Assembly: GCA_004794785.1 (NCBI GenBank)
Contig: SJOL01004625.1
Location: forward strand, 186,001 to 250,000
Reading direction: 5' to 3'
Length of the DNA stretch: 64,000 bases
Source: Opisthorchis felineus
Taxonomy: Eukaryota; Platyhelminthes; Trematoda; Opisthorchiida; Opisthorchiidae
A program made the translations under genes and the position numbers. The notes beneath the pieces were generated by a model. That model did no database searches and was not told where the DNA came from. It saw nothing but the letters and a program-made list of their open reading frames with translations. Positions 22,870 through 36,579 of the stretch are shown here, one piece after another (the first letter of the stretch is position 1; every line of letters begins with the position of its first letter).

Positions 22870-23060
22870 TAATAGAAATTTCGCCCTGTGAGTGAAACGA
22901 ATCTACGCTGAAGGTCCAAGAAGCACTGTGTAGCTGTTTCATCTTCACTGGGATACATCAACTGTGCGCATCTCACGAAACTCAGAGAGTTTCAAACCCG
23001 CTATCTTCTGGCCGGTGGTCGAACACTTAACCTTTCGGCTGCAGTGTGATTTGCTTGCAT
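22870..23060 (-). repeat. tRNA-derived SINE, minus orientation (copy S4)
   Basis: The minus-strand box B-like GGGTTTGAAACTC (22,987-22,999) is preceded by CAGCCGAAAGGTTAAGTG (box A-like). The body, with GAAACAGCTACACAGTGCTTC and TTCAGCGTAGATTCG, matches S2, S3 and S5. Both promoter boxes carry substitutions, so this is an old copy. Confidence 0.65.
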
Positions 23061-26000
23061 ACTGCCTGAAATGTGTATCTGTAAGCATGACTAGCAGTCC
23101 CTTCGGTTGGTATAAGATATGCACTGGTGATTTACAAAGCACTTGCGATTGCTGAATGTAACCAGCCGCTACCCTTTCATCTCCTTCCTACTGAAAAAAC
23201 TTAACCATCATTGTGCTGTATTAGAATGCCGCATTATTAAGTGGATACACCCAGTGTAACCATTGTCTTGTCAGTTCATTGTATGGTTTAAAATTACCAG
23301 GAGACGGAGATTTATCATGCTGTTATTAGTGAAATAATCGATACAATCCTTGTGGAGATGTAGGAGTTCTCCCGACACATCATTTATGGTCATTTATGTG
23401 GACAACAGGGAAGAGCACTAGCACAAAAGGATGTCTGGAATTTGCAAGAAAATCAAGTAGATCGAGAAATCTACAGAATAAGTTATGTGAGGTGAATAGA
23501 CATAAGTGATCGTAGTTCGCAAGACATGCAAACTACGTTTGTCCAGAAAAACCAGAATGACACTAAGTCAAATCCAGACTGTACACAACACCTGCAAGTA
23601 CAGAAGAAAAAATATCCTAGCAAGTGTAGAACGTCCCATGACGCAACTGCCTTTCGAGCATTTCTGTAATTTCTGGAGCAGATGTATTTTTGCTAACGTT
23701 TTTGTTGTCGAAGCCAGAATTCGATTTTGGTACCTTAACCACCGTCAAACAGAACTGGAGAAAAGCAAATCACTTCACATGTGACGATACATTTGTCACT
23801 GGATATTCACTAGGACTAGTTCGTCCTGACAGTTGTGAGTCATGAACGGTTGAAAGGAAATAATTGTGACAGCACTCAGAAATCCTACGAAAGAGAGAAG
23901 GCAAGCTTACATTGCCTTTTGTGTCAAACAAAAGAGGGCGGGAAGGCCCGTGAATGATGAACAAGGATCTCACTGAAGAGATGACGTGATATCGGACGTT
24001 GTGGCAAACAATACACTTGAAAAATTATCCGTAAAATAACGGTGAATTGGGAAGTAGCTTCTAGTTTCTAAAACGTCTGTTGAATTGTCTCATCATTAAG
24101 CCGTGACGTCCATTGAAAACCTTGTTCTTGTGAAAAGACAACGTTTACAAAAGAAATTACCCACCAGGCCACTTGACGCCACGAATGGAGATACATACGC
24201 GTGGAGGGCGTTAACATAAACAGTGGAGCGCAAGCGGTGGTATTAAGTGACTGCATTACAATCACAATTTCACAAGCCACCGAATCAAGTGCACATCTAC
24301 ACATCTGCTTACCCGTGCAGGGGATACAAACTCAAAGGAATCAACTCACAATGGGTCGACAATCAATGTTCGGCCATTAGTTATTGGGTTAACAAAAGAA
24401 GGCAACTCTGTATTTATAGCAGTGGGAGCCTTCACTATGAAGACCTGAATAACTTATGTTGTTTGGATGCAAGAATCTTAAGCACATTTTTACTCTGGAT
24501 TTCAAAATTTGCCGTCAGAAAGATCAGATTAGGCCAGCCCAGGGACCTCTCCGGGAGAAGTGATATGAAAAGTACGCTGTGCGTTGTCTATTTTCTGAAA
24601 GCTTATCGAAATAGTCGGACAGAAAGATGTGCCATGGGAAATATTAACTGAATTTTTGAAAATAAACTCATTTTCCTGGGACAAAGCCTTTGTAACTAGT
24701 GAACACCATTTTAAAAAAATATTACTGTCCTAACTTTTTCGATTATTGTTATAGGTCCGAATAACCGCTCACCGCTACGTTGCAGATCATTTGTAATTAG
24801 ATCGTGCTACGTTTTGCGAGGGGTCGCCTGACTACATGGAATAATAAACCATAAATTTGTTTTCGATGACCGACATGAGTGAAAAAATTATGCGTGCTTT
24901 TTATAAGTTATTTACACGCCAGATCAGTACCAGCTACATTGACATAATTTGGGCTTATAACCTATTTTGGGTCCCTTTTGCAATGGGCCCGCCATATCAT
25001 TCCAGCCATTTTTTCGTAGAAACCTGACTCATTCCCAAAGTTCGATGACAAATAATGATATCTGAAAAATATACTTTTATGCCATTTGTGGCCTTAATGC
25101 CAGAACTTATACCGGTCATGTTAATAACGTGCGGTGTAATGAACCCTCATCCATTACTTAAGAACACTTTGCTACGCGGGGTGAATGGAGTATCTTCGGG
25201 TTCACTGCCTATAGAGCACTGGGAAAATGCAGATTTATGAAATGGCCCGAACCAGCTTGCTAGCCTTGTATATCTCCTGCATTTTGAAATCATGTCAGCT
25301 CTAAAATGGAGCAACTCCTTTATTTGAGGTTTTTACGGCTTTCTTTGTTTAAACCGTTGAAATCAGATAGTTTTCACGTGATAATTTTCAACCAAGTGTG
25401 TGTTTTTCCTCATCTCTCCTCTGGTTTACTAATTAATTTTTCCTCCAGTCGAGGAGGAACAAAATCCAATAAATGCCATAATTTCCTCTGTTAATCTTCG
25501 AAGCACCATTTTATCATCTTTTCTGTATACTTATTTTGCTGCTGTTCTTCATGTCAAGGCCAGTGTAGTGTGCCAAACAATGTCATCCTTTTGTGCTTCG
25601 ACTTATTGTCTTCTGCACTGATGGAATCCAACAAGTAAGCTTTATACTAAGGACAGAGCAAGCCCTTTTAGCCTCACAGAATACATAACCATGACTCGCT
25701 TATGACAGATAAAGAGGTAGGCAATGACACTGAAGATGGATGTTGATGCATTAACTGGACGTCGTATTATACATCAGCCTTATGTTGGTGATGAAAGTTG
25801 AGTGTGTGATTCATTCAAAAGCACTGAAGCCATTCCGTGGTTACGTATTCCTAGTGAAGCAGAGAAGATTGCTGATGAACCAAGACCGAGGAAAAATTCC
25901 TGGAACCTGCCAAGAAGAACCAACACATCAGGTTCAACGTAGCCAAAAAGAGAACAGAAACACTAGTGAACCGCGCTTAGAAGAATGGGTTACAATAAAA

Positions 26001-26084
26001 AGATATCTACACCAAATTTTCTTGGAGATTCTTCCAAACCCGATATTTTACGAACTTTTATTGGATTTCATCCTACAAGTAAAG
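23061..26084. other. No gene recognised
   Basis: The longest plus-strand frame (24,247-24,651, GTG start) and the frame at 25,782-26,129 match nothing recognised. The second runs into a SINE, which argues against coding. No transposon motifs were found. Confidence 0.5.
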
Positions 26085-26200
26085 CCAGTCTACGCTGCAA
26101 AGTCGAGAAGCACTATGCAACATCAGTAGTATCCTTCTCACCAATTCCCCAGGGAGGTTGGAACCCATGGTTTCCCGGCTGTTAGTTGAAAGCCACAAAG
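26085..26200 (-). repeat. tRNA-derived SINE, minus orientation (copy S5)
   Basis: The minus-strand GGGTTCCAACC box B-like string is followed by ACTACTGATGTTGCATAGTGCTTC and TTTGCAGCGTAGACTGG, matching the S2 and S4 bodies. The 5' part is poorly kept. Confidence 0.5.
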
Positions 26201-26417
26201 TTTGGCCACGAATGTCCAGTTAGCCTTTTTCAAGGGTTCGGAGGAAAATTAATGGCACAGCTGCACAGCACACACAAGAATTTGGAACACTCTTATGTCT
26301 CCCAAAGCATCCATTACGTCACAGATTAAACAACGTTTACAGCATTCAAAGACTGGAGATTGCGGCCAAGTTGAATTCTCCCGAGCCTTTGAAATGGTAG
26401 TTCACGATTTTGCTTAC

Positions 26418-26454
26418 TGGGTTCACCCAGCCAAGTTGGGCGAAGGCCCAACTT
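26418..26454. other. Two adjacent perfect hairpins
   Basis: CTGGGT-TC-ACCCAG (26,418-26,431) is followed one base later by AAGTTGGGC (26,433-26,441), loop GAAG, and GCCCAACTT (26,446-26,454). Both stems are perfect, the second being 9 bp with a GNNG-type tetraloop. No gene context explains it. A plus-strand frame (26,295-26,612) and a minus-strand frame (26,346-26,579) both cross it, and neither is recognised. Confidence 0.5.
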
Positions 26455-26869
26455 CGTTTGTGCCAGCTGCCGGTAAAACTCCGTACGCTTACCTTCTCGT
26501 GGGATGGGACCACAGACTCCTTGACTGGTTGATGCTTCTGCACTGCGTTGGATGCTTCACTTACCAGTCCACACGCCATGGTGGTACCCGTCTCTTTTGC
26601 CGATACGCCTAATTACCTAGCAATAACACATAAGGGTTGACAAAATTTACGCTTAGGCCGGAGCTTTCAGTTAAAAGAGCGTTTGCAGAATAAAGCCCTT
26701 TGGATCGCCTAGCAGACTTTATCAAACATTTTTTAGCTCAGACCATAAATCAAAGCGCAGTGTTTCAAGCTGATACAGCTTTATTCACTGAGGATAAGGA
26801 AAAAAGGGAGTGAGAGCTACACCTCGGAGGTGATGGCCCAATCCATCCATTGACCACTAATGGAACCGT

Positions 26870-29800
26870 TTATTCAATATAGCAGAAGGTGAGAGCTAAG
26901 CAGCGACTGCGGTGGCTTCGATGCAAGACCACCATTGACTGCGTGACAGCCATATACTTAAGGGTCAATAGCTATTGGTTTGACTCGTCCCGCAGCCTCC
27001 AGCTGGGGAAACGGAAGTTGCTAATATAACTGAGTTGAGTGGCGAGGGCTTTCATGCTCCTTTACCCAGTCCTGGACTGGCCACCTGTCGGTCGTCTCCA
27101 TCCGATACGAGGCAGCACGAAGAGGGCTCCAAGAAATATACGAAGCACATAACCTGATCAGCATAACCTGTAACGTGTGACAAGCTGCCCTATTGAGGGA
27201 GAGTGAAATTTTCCGGAAACCTTATGGTGTACCTCGGAAATTCGGATCTGATGTTCCCATCATACCTGCGCAGTGCTTCGGGGGAACCGGTGGTCAGGCA
27301 CAGAGAGACTCCGAAGATCTTTCGCATGCATCGGCCGCGCCTCTGGCCCATAAAGTGGGGCAGACCGGACGGCGGCATTGTACACTCTACCACCGATACC
27401 CAGGATGTTATCACTTCAGCTCCACATAAGCAAGAGTTTGGCAAACGCCACCCGAGCATTCCTAATTCGGGAGGTGATTTTGCCTTTCACAAAACCGCTG
27501 GAAATTATGCAGCTGTCCAGGTAAAAGAAACCATCTACAACATCGGTCGGTTGACCTGGAAACAAGATGTTTGGCTTTGATACCACCCAATCTAGCGGTA
27601 GCACTTCACAATTTGCAGGTCTGAGGTGCATACCGAACTGTAAAGCAGGATTATTTAGATTATTTAAAAAAAGTTCACTTCTCTAAAGTATTTGATCCAA
27701 GATAAGCAATATCCTTGGCGTACTAACTGTCCATCTGCGAACACCTTGGGAGTATTTGGATCCCCGTAGTGTTAGAGGCAGGTAAAGGAGATTCAAGCAG
27801 CATATCGATTACGAGGTTAAATAGAAATGACGACAGAGGACGCCCTTGTCTGAGATCACTGGCTGTGGTGAACTCACGAGAGAATTTACTGTAGACAAGC
27901 ACGCGCTCACGGGGCGGGGAGTGTAGAATTTACATTAGAAACCTTCATCGCCAGACACTGCCACAGTTTCTGACGATCATCATAGTTTGAGGCAGATCTG
28001 AGATCAAGAAATACGACTATTGTCGGTTGTCGGGAAGTGGCGAATTTTCAGTACTTGCCGCAAGGTGAAAATGTGATCGATGTATCCCGGCCAGGGGCAA
28101 AACGCAGCTTGATTCTCGCGAACGTCACCCTCCCAATAATGGAGCGACCTTCAAAGTAGTATAACAGAGTGCATCTTTGATGCTATGATTACCAGATTGA
28201 TGCTCCGATGGCTTTCGCTCGATGTTCTAGGACCCTTTTTTAATACAAGCATCATCGTCGAGGCGTTTCATTCCGTCAACCTTCTTTCTTCATTTCAGAT
28301 ACATTAAAGTAAGGTTGTCAGGTTAACCGAGAGCGACTCGCCACATTCTTTGAAGAGTGTCGGGATGCGAATCATCTGAACCAGGTGTCGTGTTGCGTTC
28401 AAGCAATGAAATTGCGCATTGGACTCCCGTCGAGGACAGCAAAATGGTATGGACGTTCCACTCGGGTTCATTTGGGCCTTCCAAAGTTTGAGTTGATGAG
28501 GGCCAGCTGAACTAAACTTTAAGGTTTTCTGCCCAACGGTTTGTGAATGGGTTGAGGTCTCGTCTGTTACGAAGATCGTTTCACTAATACCGTCCATCCT
28601 CAGACCAGGGATCTGAGAAGCTGGATCAGAGATTTTATTCCTGTTACAAAAGCTCTGTCAATTTCTTGGGATTTTCCGATCTATCAGCACTCTCTGTTAA
28701 TCCTTAGGTCCTTCAGTATTCGGCGTTTGAGTGATCCGTGAGCACCATCACAGTCATTCGTTTCTGGAATAGTTTTCCTGGCTTCAATTATAGCTGCTGA
28801 CTGTGACGGGCTTTAGTGCGAGCGGCATTGGCCAGACAGATTAAAAAAATGCGATTATGGCTTCTTCCGCCACTCGTCATCCGAATCACCATTGTGTCCA
28901 TCGAGTTCTGGAAGCTCCCCAGCCAACTCAACTCGATACTGATTAGCTACAGAGGCACTAAGATGGTGGTGAATACTTTGGCATCAACCGACGTGTCTCA
29001 GAGCGGAAGCGAATAGATACATGTGCCCGCACAATGCCGTGATTGGAGCAAAGTGGTCTACTCCGAGATGAAGTTCTTCAACGTTAGCTAATTGCCACCT
29101 GGTCCAAATGAGTCGATGGCCGGTTTGCAGGTGATAGCTTCCAAGGCATACCGTGTGAGCGTATGTGGTGAGGTTTTGCTAGCTAGAAATAAGTGATGTT
29201 CATCACATACCTGAAGAAGTGGTTCGTCATTGTCTATGCGGTGAGAGCCAACCGCTAAGAGGAGTTTCCTCAGGACTTTGTCAGCGTACCTGAGTATTCA
29301 CATCACCCGACAGAGTCACAATATCTGTACTTCACGCTGACCGAACCAGTCGTGACAAATTACGATAAAAGCTGTCTTTCTAAGCCTGGGCTGCCGTCTG
29401 TCACAGCGTATGTTGACACAACAAAAAACTACGTTTATCACGTTGTGGTGCATTGATCTTAGTCGAACCAGTCAACCTAACGTCGCAAGGGCTACTGTCG
29501 ACTGGAATCCATTTCAGTAAAGCGCACTCAGTCGTGGAGTTAAGCACAAATCCCACAACGTCGATACCGTGAGTCAGTGCATCGGGATCTCCCGGCACCC
29601 GAAGAGTAAAATTCGAGGAACACGGGTTAGCACCGACCGGTTTGAGATGAATGAACGAAACATGTCCTTGTATGCTTATTTTGGAGACAGAGCATACATC
29701 AATCGGAACACGGTCCGAGCAAGGGATATGTGTTGTCCAATCTAACACAGAGTACGGGTATTGAAATCCGCGATGTGGAACACATCCCGAAAAAGTTAAC

Positions 29801-30600
29801 ACAGGTTGATTTTGATTTATTTCTCTTGGCAGAAGCTTAGATGCGGAGCAACGGTTAGGTAGTTGACAGGTAAATGAATCAGAAGGACTTGTTCAAGGGA
29901 CATGTTGGGAAAAGTCATTGAAGAGCTGCGAGGGCAAATGATATTCCCCGGTTGCCCAGGCCGAAGAAGTGGGTTTGGTTGAGGTACTCCACATTGAGTG
30001 TTTGACTCAATTCTGACACACAGGAGCAGCGGGGCCATTCCCTTGGTCTCTGATTCAAAATTTTGAACCGCGAATCAGCGGTCATAAGTGCTTTTTTTGA
30101 GCCAGTAACCAAGTGGTCTGACTCGCGTGACTGCACGCAGCCGGTCCGACTCGAGAACGCAAGAAGTAATGTATAATTGTCTAACTGCTAATGCGGATAT
30201 GCAGAGGAAGTGCCTTCTGAGCATTACCAGATTCCTTAGTTTTGGAAGTATTTCTACCCTATCGAATAATGCACCGGTAGAACGAGCAGCCGTTAGGCGA
30301 TCGAAGTGTGTGGTTTTAGGGCCAATGCTTTCTAACGCGTCCTTCCTTGAAGCAAGGCAGCATCGTTACTTCCATGAATATGGATATGCTGGACGCCTGA
30401 TGGGGACCTCTTACTAGCTTCGCACTTCTATTGCGCAGGGCAGTACATTACTTCCAGACTGCCTCTTGATACTTTTTTTCGCACTAAAGGGACTCAGTGT
30501 TCTTCGTCGTGCTCCTCTTTGTTGACATTCTTGTTATCATTACAGCACTGAAGTCCAACAACCACGATAAAGTGACAGCTTTGGGTCACTCCTTGGTATT
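26870..30600 (-). mobile_element. Non-LTR retrotransposon (LINE I), nearly full-length but decayed
   Basis: Minus-strand element with 5' UTR (about 30,600-30,060), a leader region, AP-type endonuclease (29,802-29,401), linker, reverse transcriptase (about 28,600-27,640) and a C-terminal tail down to about 26,930, followed by AATAAA on the minus strand near 26,866-26,871. RT marks include ENQAAFCPWPGYIDHIFTLR, QKLWQCLAMK, SSFLFNLVIDMLLESPLPAS and YAKDIAYLG, where the catalytic YADD has become YAKD. The tail reads GRVYNAAVRSAPLYG and RRPTGGQSRTG. Many stops and frameshifts make it inert. The 5' UTR matches the copies starting at 52,975 and 57,600, so these belong to one family. It resembles APE-class RTE/CR1-type LINEs of flukes. 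The exact clade is not decided. Confidence 0.85.
29401..29802 (-). pseudogene. LINE I endonuclease domain remnant
   Basis: An open stretch of 133 codons belonging to the LINE at 26,870-30,600. The order IDVCCVSKISIQ, NFTLRVPGDPDALT, GFVLNSTTECALLKWIPVDS and CDVRLTGSTKINAPQ follows the AP-endonuclease of sister copies. In the copy at 56.5-57.4 kb the first motif reads VSETRIQ, where the Glu is the conserved catalytic/metal residue. Here it is VSKISIQ, so the Glu is lost and the nuclease should be dead. Confidence 0.75.
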
Positions 30601-33600
30601 GTTTACAAGGCCACAGGAACCCAACCTACACAAATATTGTTGGTGCAGCTGACATTGACTGTTGGACTAATTTCTGTCAGTTGATGGAAGCAGGCCAAAT
30701 CAGTTGGTATATGAACGGATGACCTTCTGTTGTATCACTCATGTAGGTCGATTTTACTTTGATCGGGTAGTTGAGGTGAAGTCAACAAATTCACCGAAAC
30801 TTACGCAAAAAATATAACCGATATCTTGTGACCAATAAGTTTAACAAGGGCCAATCTCCAATGGGGAAATACTTTGCTGGGTTTTGGGTCAGAACAACAG
30901 GGATCAACCTGCATTCACATCGAAATTTAAAAAGCTGTACCTCTCTCACCAGGGATCACTGACCGACAATCCACATCATCACCATCATCACCATCATCAC
31001 CATCATCATCATCACCGTCGTCGAACATCTGTGTTCAACACTGATGCTTCGCTGCCGTTAGAAGCCTCCAATTGTCAACGCTGAACCACATCAGAGAGGC
31101 AGTTGAAATAGAACTGTTTTGAGGATACGCGTGGTGTCGGAAACCGAGTATATCTCTTTGATGAACGCCTGTATTCCGAGAGTATGTCGTCCTATCCATT
31201 TTATTTCATCTTTTACCACGTAGTTCAGCTGCTAGTGAGTGAAATTCTGTTGGTTACCAATATGTTTTGAACGCTTCGAATAAATTTAAGTTATGTGCTA
31301 GACTAACGAGAATGAAATATAAAAAATGTTCGGTTCCTGGAACAACTGGGTAAGTAGATTTTTTGATTGTCAGTTTGATCTTTTCGGTGTGCGAAGATAT
31401 TGCTGATGATGAAAAATCTAACTATGTACAAATAAACATCTCATTCTGTTTTATTACGTCGTTGTCGTTGCCCGCCGCTCTAGTTTCAGCTACACTTTCT
31501 CTTATCTAGCTGTAGCATCAGCCCAGTATTCCCGATCTACCGAAAGTTTTGGTGGAATTGAAAACCATGATTTTTTTCAAACATGTGAAGGAGATGTTAG
31601 AATGAAACCATAGCAACTAACGGCACTGAAACCAGCGTACTCTTTTTTGTACACTAGTCTTCATACATTAGATATGCAGTGACTGCGTGTGTACGGATGG
31701 TAAACAATGGGTAACGCATCCATCCTACCCACGTGATCGCGCGATTTATTGTACAACTTCTGACGTTAATCTGGTTGCTGTATTAGCAAAGCCTAACTTA
31801 CTGAGTTCTGATCTCTTCCACCGAGTAGCACTTCAGCTGCACAACATCCGCGTTGATGACAGAACCAGGTACTGGCTGCGTAGGCTTGATTATAGATTCA
31901 TCAACGTAACAACGAAAGACAGTCGTTTCCATCTATCTGTTACGGTTGAGCCGCTCAGTGTTTCAGGAACAACTCAGCAAGGATATGGCGGTTGAGTACC
32001 AAGGATGGTAGCTATCCAGAAATTCATTGTATTTCCTCAAATGACGGTTTCCATGACTACGCAGAGCGCACTCAGTAGCTTGAGTAGTTGTGAACCACCA
32101 CAACAGGTCTACGCAAATTTCACAGAAGTGTTCCTAAGTTGAAACTCACAAGCTACGCACTCCTGATGGTTGAAACAGCTGCAATGTACTCACCAAATGG
32201 CAGGATAATCCACTCCCTGAATGATTTCCTCATACATAACTGGTGAACGCAGCATGATATTCAGAAAAACTGAACCGACCCTTTAGGCGAGCGAAGAGTT
32301 CAGACGGAGTGTATGCATGAACTTTAAGAAACTAGTGAATGAAGCTGGTGATCGAACCCAGTTACCTAAGCACAAAGTGAGGCAATCTGTCTTAACGTCT
32401 GAAGTGCTGAAGACACAAAATACTAAGAGCGCTAGCATTCCGGTATGTATGTTAACAAAACCAACCTTTCGCAACAAACGCAACCATAGCATGACCGTAT
32501 TCCACATGGACATTCTAATTTCATCAAGCTTATCACAATGGAACAGTGGGCAAGTTGAAAATAAATCAACTGATTTCAGGGCCTCTTGCATCGTGTTTGC
32601 AAAAGTGAACGGTACAACAGGTCCCGGAGACAGCCCAGTTGATTTCTCTCTAAAAACTTACCAGTAACTACGAGTTAATGTTACATAAACGTGAAAATAT
32701 GTTGAATATCAAGGATAACGAAACTACAATGAATGTTCAAAACTTTATGTATATGCTCAATTTATCCGGTATTTTCGACACAGATGCAATGCACCGGTAG
32801 CGCGACCCCAAGGGCATGAGTTTCTCGTCAATGGTCAAACGGGTGTCATGTAAATAAAAATCACGGTCGTTAGCTGTGAAATATTGGAATACAGCACAAA
32901 CAAGGGCAAATGATCCCAGTGATTCGCGAACTAATTCTCTATACGTTTCATCGGATCAAAAATATTACTTGATCAGGAACAGTCAACCGCTTGGCATTAT
33001 TAGGCGGGGCATCTGCTCACCCAAATCCTACCTTCACAATATATAGACAGATTTTATAAATACAAAGTTCTTATCATGGTCCGGTGAAGGCCGCTAATTC
33101 ATCCACTTGTAGTAGCGACACAGTGGAATACTGTCATCGATAGTAGCCTTAATGCATCCAGCGAATTGAATGTTCCATATTTGTTTCCCGGAAAGATATG
33201 TGAAACGTCCTCGTGTATCCGACCCATCACCTGGTTTGGATTTCCGTCATCCAATCGCGCCCACCAAGACACCCGTGGTGTAGATTATAGTGCGTGATCA
33301 CACTCATGGATCCGCTGTGGCTTGTCGGGTCATTCAAATAGCCAAACTAGGCGGTCAGATGACAACAGATTATGTGCACGTGTAAAAGGCCTCATATCAA
33401 GCGCAGTCATCGCACCTTGTCTCACAAACCCATCATCGATTACTCACCTTATTGGGCTAACCTGACAAATAAGTAAACCGCTGAATGAATCGGTCGGTCC
33501 GCTCGTCTCTATTGAGACGTCCTTCGCATTCAGCTACACCACTTCTGAGGCTGTTTTGTAACAGTCTTCATTTTCGTATAAGACCACATTTGGATCACAT

Positions 33601-35299
33601 AACGTTTTTCAGTACAAGACAAATGTTCAACTAAAAGAAATGGAATAATAGGGACGGAACACCCGTAGTGACTGAATCTGAAGGAAGAGACGCGTATATA
33701 TGTTTGGTATTTAATATTTCATTTGCATCGATGGAAGTGTGGGCAGAAGTACATTTAACGTCACGACACGTGACGTGTGAGCAGTCTCCTTGTTAGGTTA
33801 GCAACGTTTTGTCTAATGTGATTGGTATGGGCAACCGAATTCTGGTTACAGTGCACGGCCTTCGCAAACCGTGGGGCTCTTCCGAAAAGATCCTGATCAC
33901 GTTCTTTGACGTATCATCTGAATATACTTAATGATGCTCGCTGCCCAGTTTAGCCATAAGCTTCTGTGCCACATTTCAGTTACTTGTGCATTTCGTCCAC
34001 AGCGCCGTACAGTGAACGCAATATATGTTTTGGGCATGAAAGGAATAGCAAGCTCTGTAAGTGGACAAACCTTCAAGAACAATATATAATGTGCACTAAG
34101 AAGCAAATCGTTTCATTTTCCGAGCATTTTCTAGCGCCATTCTGAAGAATGGATTTTATGGTGGTAAGACAAATAGTGTCCATTCTCTCAATTTATTCTT
34201 AAAAAATATAATGAAAGACATGTTTAATGGGGGCACTTTTTATTCGGTCGATGAACACGTTCATGGATATGGTAAAGGCATGCCTCTTAGCCGTACTAAG
34301 AGATATTTTGTTTCAAATAGCACTACCATATTCAGAGGGAGAGGTATTTTGGCTGCGGGAAAGCCGTCATTTCTACCAAATACGGGCAGTTGACAAACTC
34401 AAAATTCTCCGACAAATGATGACAAAATAAAAGTTTCGAAGGAGGGAAGAACGGGAAAAGTTGGCATTTATAGGAACCATAATAAGAAATCCTACATCGT
34501 TATGCGCAGTGTTCAGCAATAAGTCTTGCGATAAGATGCGTGGGTAGAAACTATACCAAATATACCTTTAGATAGAGTTGGTACGGATGTTCCTAAATGT
34601 ACTCTTTGAGTTGCTTCTTAATGCGCTCCAGTGTTGCTTTCACCCGAGTAACCCATGAAGATCGCTAAATACTGAATTCGAAGCCAACAGTAGGTGGCTC
34701 GTCATATTCCAAAGCCTACACACGATAAAATAGTCTTACCTGTGGGGCAGTTGTGGTTTTTCGTGAATTTGTGTAAGACTGGAACAAATAAACTCCTGGA
34801 TCATCCAAGGGCTCTAAACCAGTACGTACTTTATACTCTGAAGAAGTGTGATTGTCATTCTGTATTTCACCAAATTGTCTTTGGATAGCATTCACTTGGT
34901 GTGAAGAGGTTGGAGAAATGAAACAGTTTGGCTAGAATACAATCCTGAGGATAATCAGGTGCTCTGTCTCTTTCAGAAAACGGGCCAACACTACTAATAT
35001 AACTAATAAGCAGCTTGGCTTTCAGCGATGTGCAAACAGGATTGCATGTATGACTACAAATCTCTGAAAGATGGCCACGGCCAGTGAACGGCTGATCGTC
35101 CTTACATGATCAGTTCAATCCCTCCTTCAAGAAACTGTGCGGCTCACTAGCTTAAAACCTTATGTGTCCACACATTATGTATGGGACTCATTCAAATAGT
35201 GTAACTGAATTACAGCAAGCAGTTGCAAATCATTAAACTGTGGATTTAATATTCCGAACATTTAAGTAACATCTCCTAATCCACTTCAGAGAGGGACTC
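30601..35299. other. No gene recognised; contains a CAT-type microsatellite
   Basis: A plus-strand frame of 102 codons at 31,687-31,995 has balanced composition (for example LHNIRVDDRTRYWLRRLDYRF) but no recognised family, and its first codon is a GTG. Overlapping frames at 32,283-32,667 on both strands look like chance. No transposon motif was found apart from the microsatellite listed separately. Confidence 0.45.
30973..31016. repeat. Microsatellite (CATCAC)n / (CAT)n
   Basis: Compound CAT/CAC repeat. It creates a 14-histidine run in the frame at 30,884-31,084, which is an artefact of the repeat. Confidence 0.95.
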
Positions 35300-35410
35300 A
35301 GGTTCATAAGGCTGGCGGAGACTAGGGGACTGCGTCCACCTGGAAAACTCCAAGAAGGACGAAACCGGTCGTGGGACGTCGAAGGGTCTTCAGCAGCCTT
35401 GTGAGTAGTT
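35300..35410 (+). repeat. Hammerhead-family repeat, copy C (ribozyme core mutated)
   Basis: GGGGACTGCGTCCACC is followed by CTGGAAAAC where the core should read CTGATGAG, then TCC-AAGAA-GGA (helix II with paired arms), CGAAACCGGTC, GTGGGAC and the tail TCTTCAGCAGCC...GTGAGTAGT. Helix I is GTCCAC (35,334-35,339) against GTGGGAC (35,371-35,377), with one extra G. The 3' core and helix II are the best preserved in the window, but the 5' core is destroyed. Confidence 0.72.
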
Positions 35411-36439
35411 TTCCCATTCAGTGGTCGCTTCTAAAAGCCGCATTGTCATTAATCACTGCCCAAAAACAGCATAACTACAGAAACGTAGGCTTTTTCCTAT
35501 CCTGACTGGATAGTCTTTGGAAACCTGATAATTGTCAAGCAGTGGGCTTGGAAAATGACCAAATGTGTCTATGAGGACAGAGTCCGTACACGTTAGAGAG
35601 CATCGAATGGACATGGTGGTTAGTGTAACTTTTAGTTGTCCGTTCCAGGATTTTCTCCACAGAGCCACATACACATCTAACAGCAACAGGCAACCAAATT
35701 CATCTGGTCCTTCTATATTTACCTAATGAGCCTAACAAGGGTAAAAGACCAAGGCTAAAATTGTCGTGATCCAGTCATTTCTTTGATGCTGAAAACAGGA
35801 AGGTTCAGTTGATCCATGCGTATAATTTCCTGCGATCTAAACAGATATCAAACGGTAAGCTATGTGTTTTGGTTGAATTCCGAATTCAGCAGGACGGATA
35901 AAAACCTCATGCTGAATTATTTCAATCCATATACAAGTTTCACATTCACTGTGTTAGCAGGGGATGATATTTTAGTAAATGTAGATCTGACAAGCACTAA
36001 TGCAGGTATGTTTGGATTGTGTCCGCACACATTTCGGTACCAGTAATTCTACCAGCAACTTGTCGTAATGAATAGTAAAGGTCTAAGCCTGTGTCTACGA
36101 AATGAATTACTTTGCTAGTGAACATCAATAATGCCGATCAGTTCCAACATTTTTCTACAACCCACCAAAGTGACACCTTCATTAAGCAAACAACACTTGT
36201 GACCTCTGCTATTCAGGTGTTCGTATATGGTGTTTATACACATCACACGAGGACCGCTGGGTTGTGGTCGAAATGTCATCAGGCAATTCATATTACACCA
36301 CAAATTTGGCCTTTTCAATTTTTTTCATCTTAGGTCAGCGACACGTGGCTCTACAAAATTTTTAAGATTGCTTCTACCATGGAGATCGTGGCCCAGAATA
36401 TGATGCCTACCTCATTGGACCGCAATTTCTCCATACATG

Positions 36440-36486
36440 ACCACAACCACAACCACCAACACCACCACCGCCACCATACAACCACA
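36440..36486. repeat. Imperfect (ACC)n/(ACA)n tract
   Basis: Purine-free run of CCACAA, CCACCA and CACCAC units. Low complexity. Confidence 0.8.
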
Positions 36487-36544
36487 ATCAGCAGCTATTG
36501 TTACAAGATACATCACTCCACTTGTGAGGCTTCTATCCGGTATA

Positions 36545-36547
<3 letters not shown>

Positions 36548-36578
<31 letters not shown>
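36548..36578. repeat. Microsatellite (AT)n
   Basis: About 15 AT units. Confidence 0.95.

Positions 36579-36579
<1 letters not shown>

Noticed and set aside
30884..31084. Histidine-rich small protein on the plus strand
   Set aside because: The His run is a CAT/CAC microsatellite. The flanks match nothing recognised.
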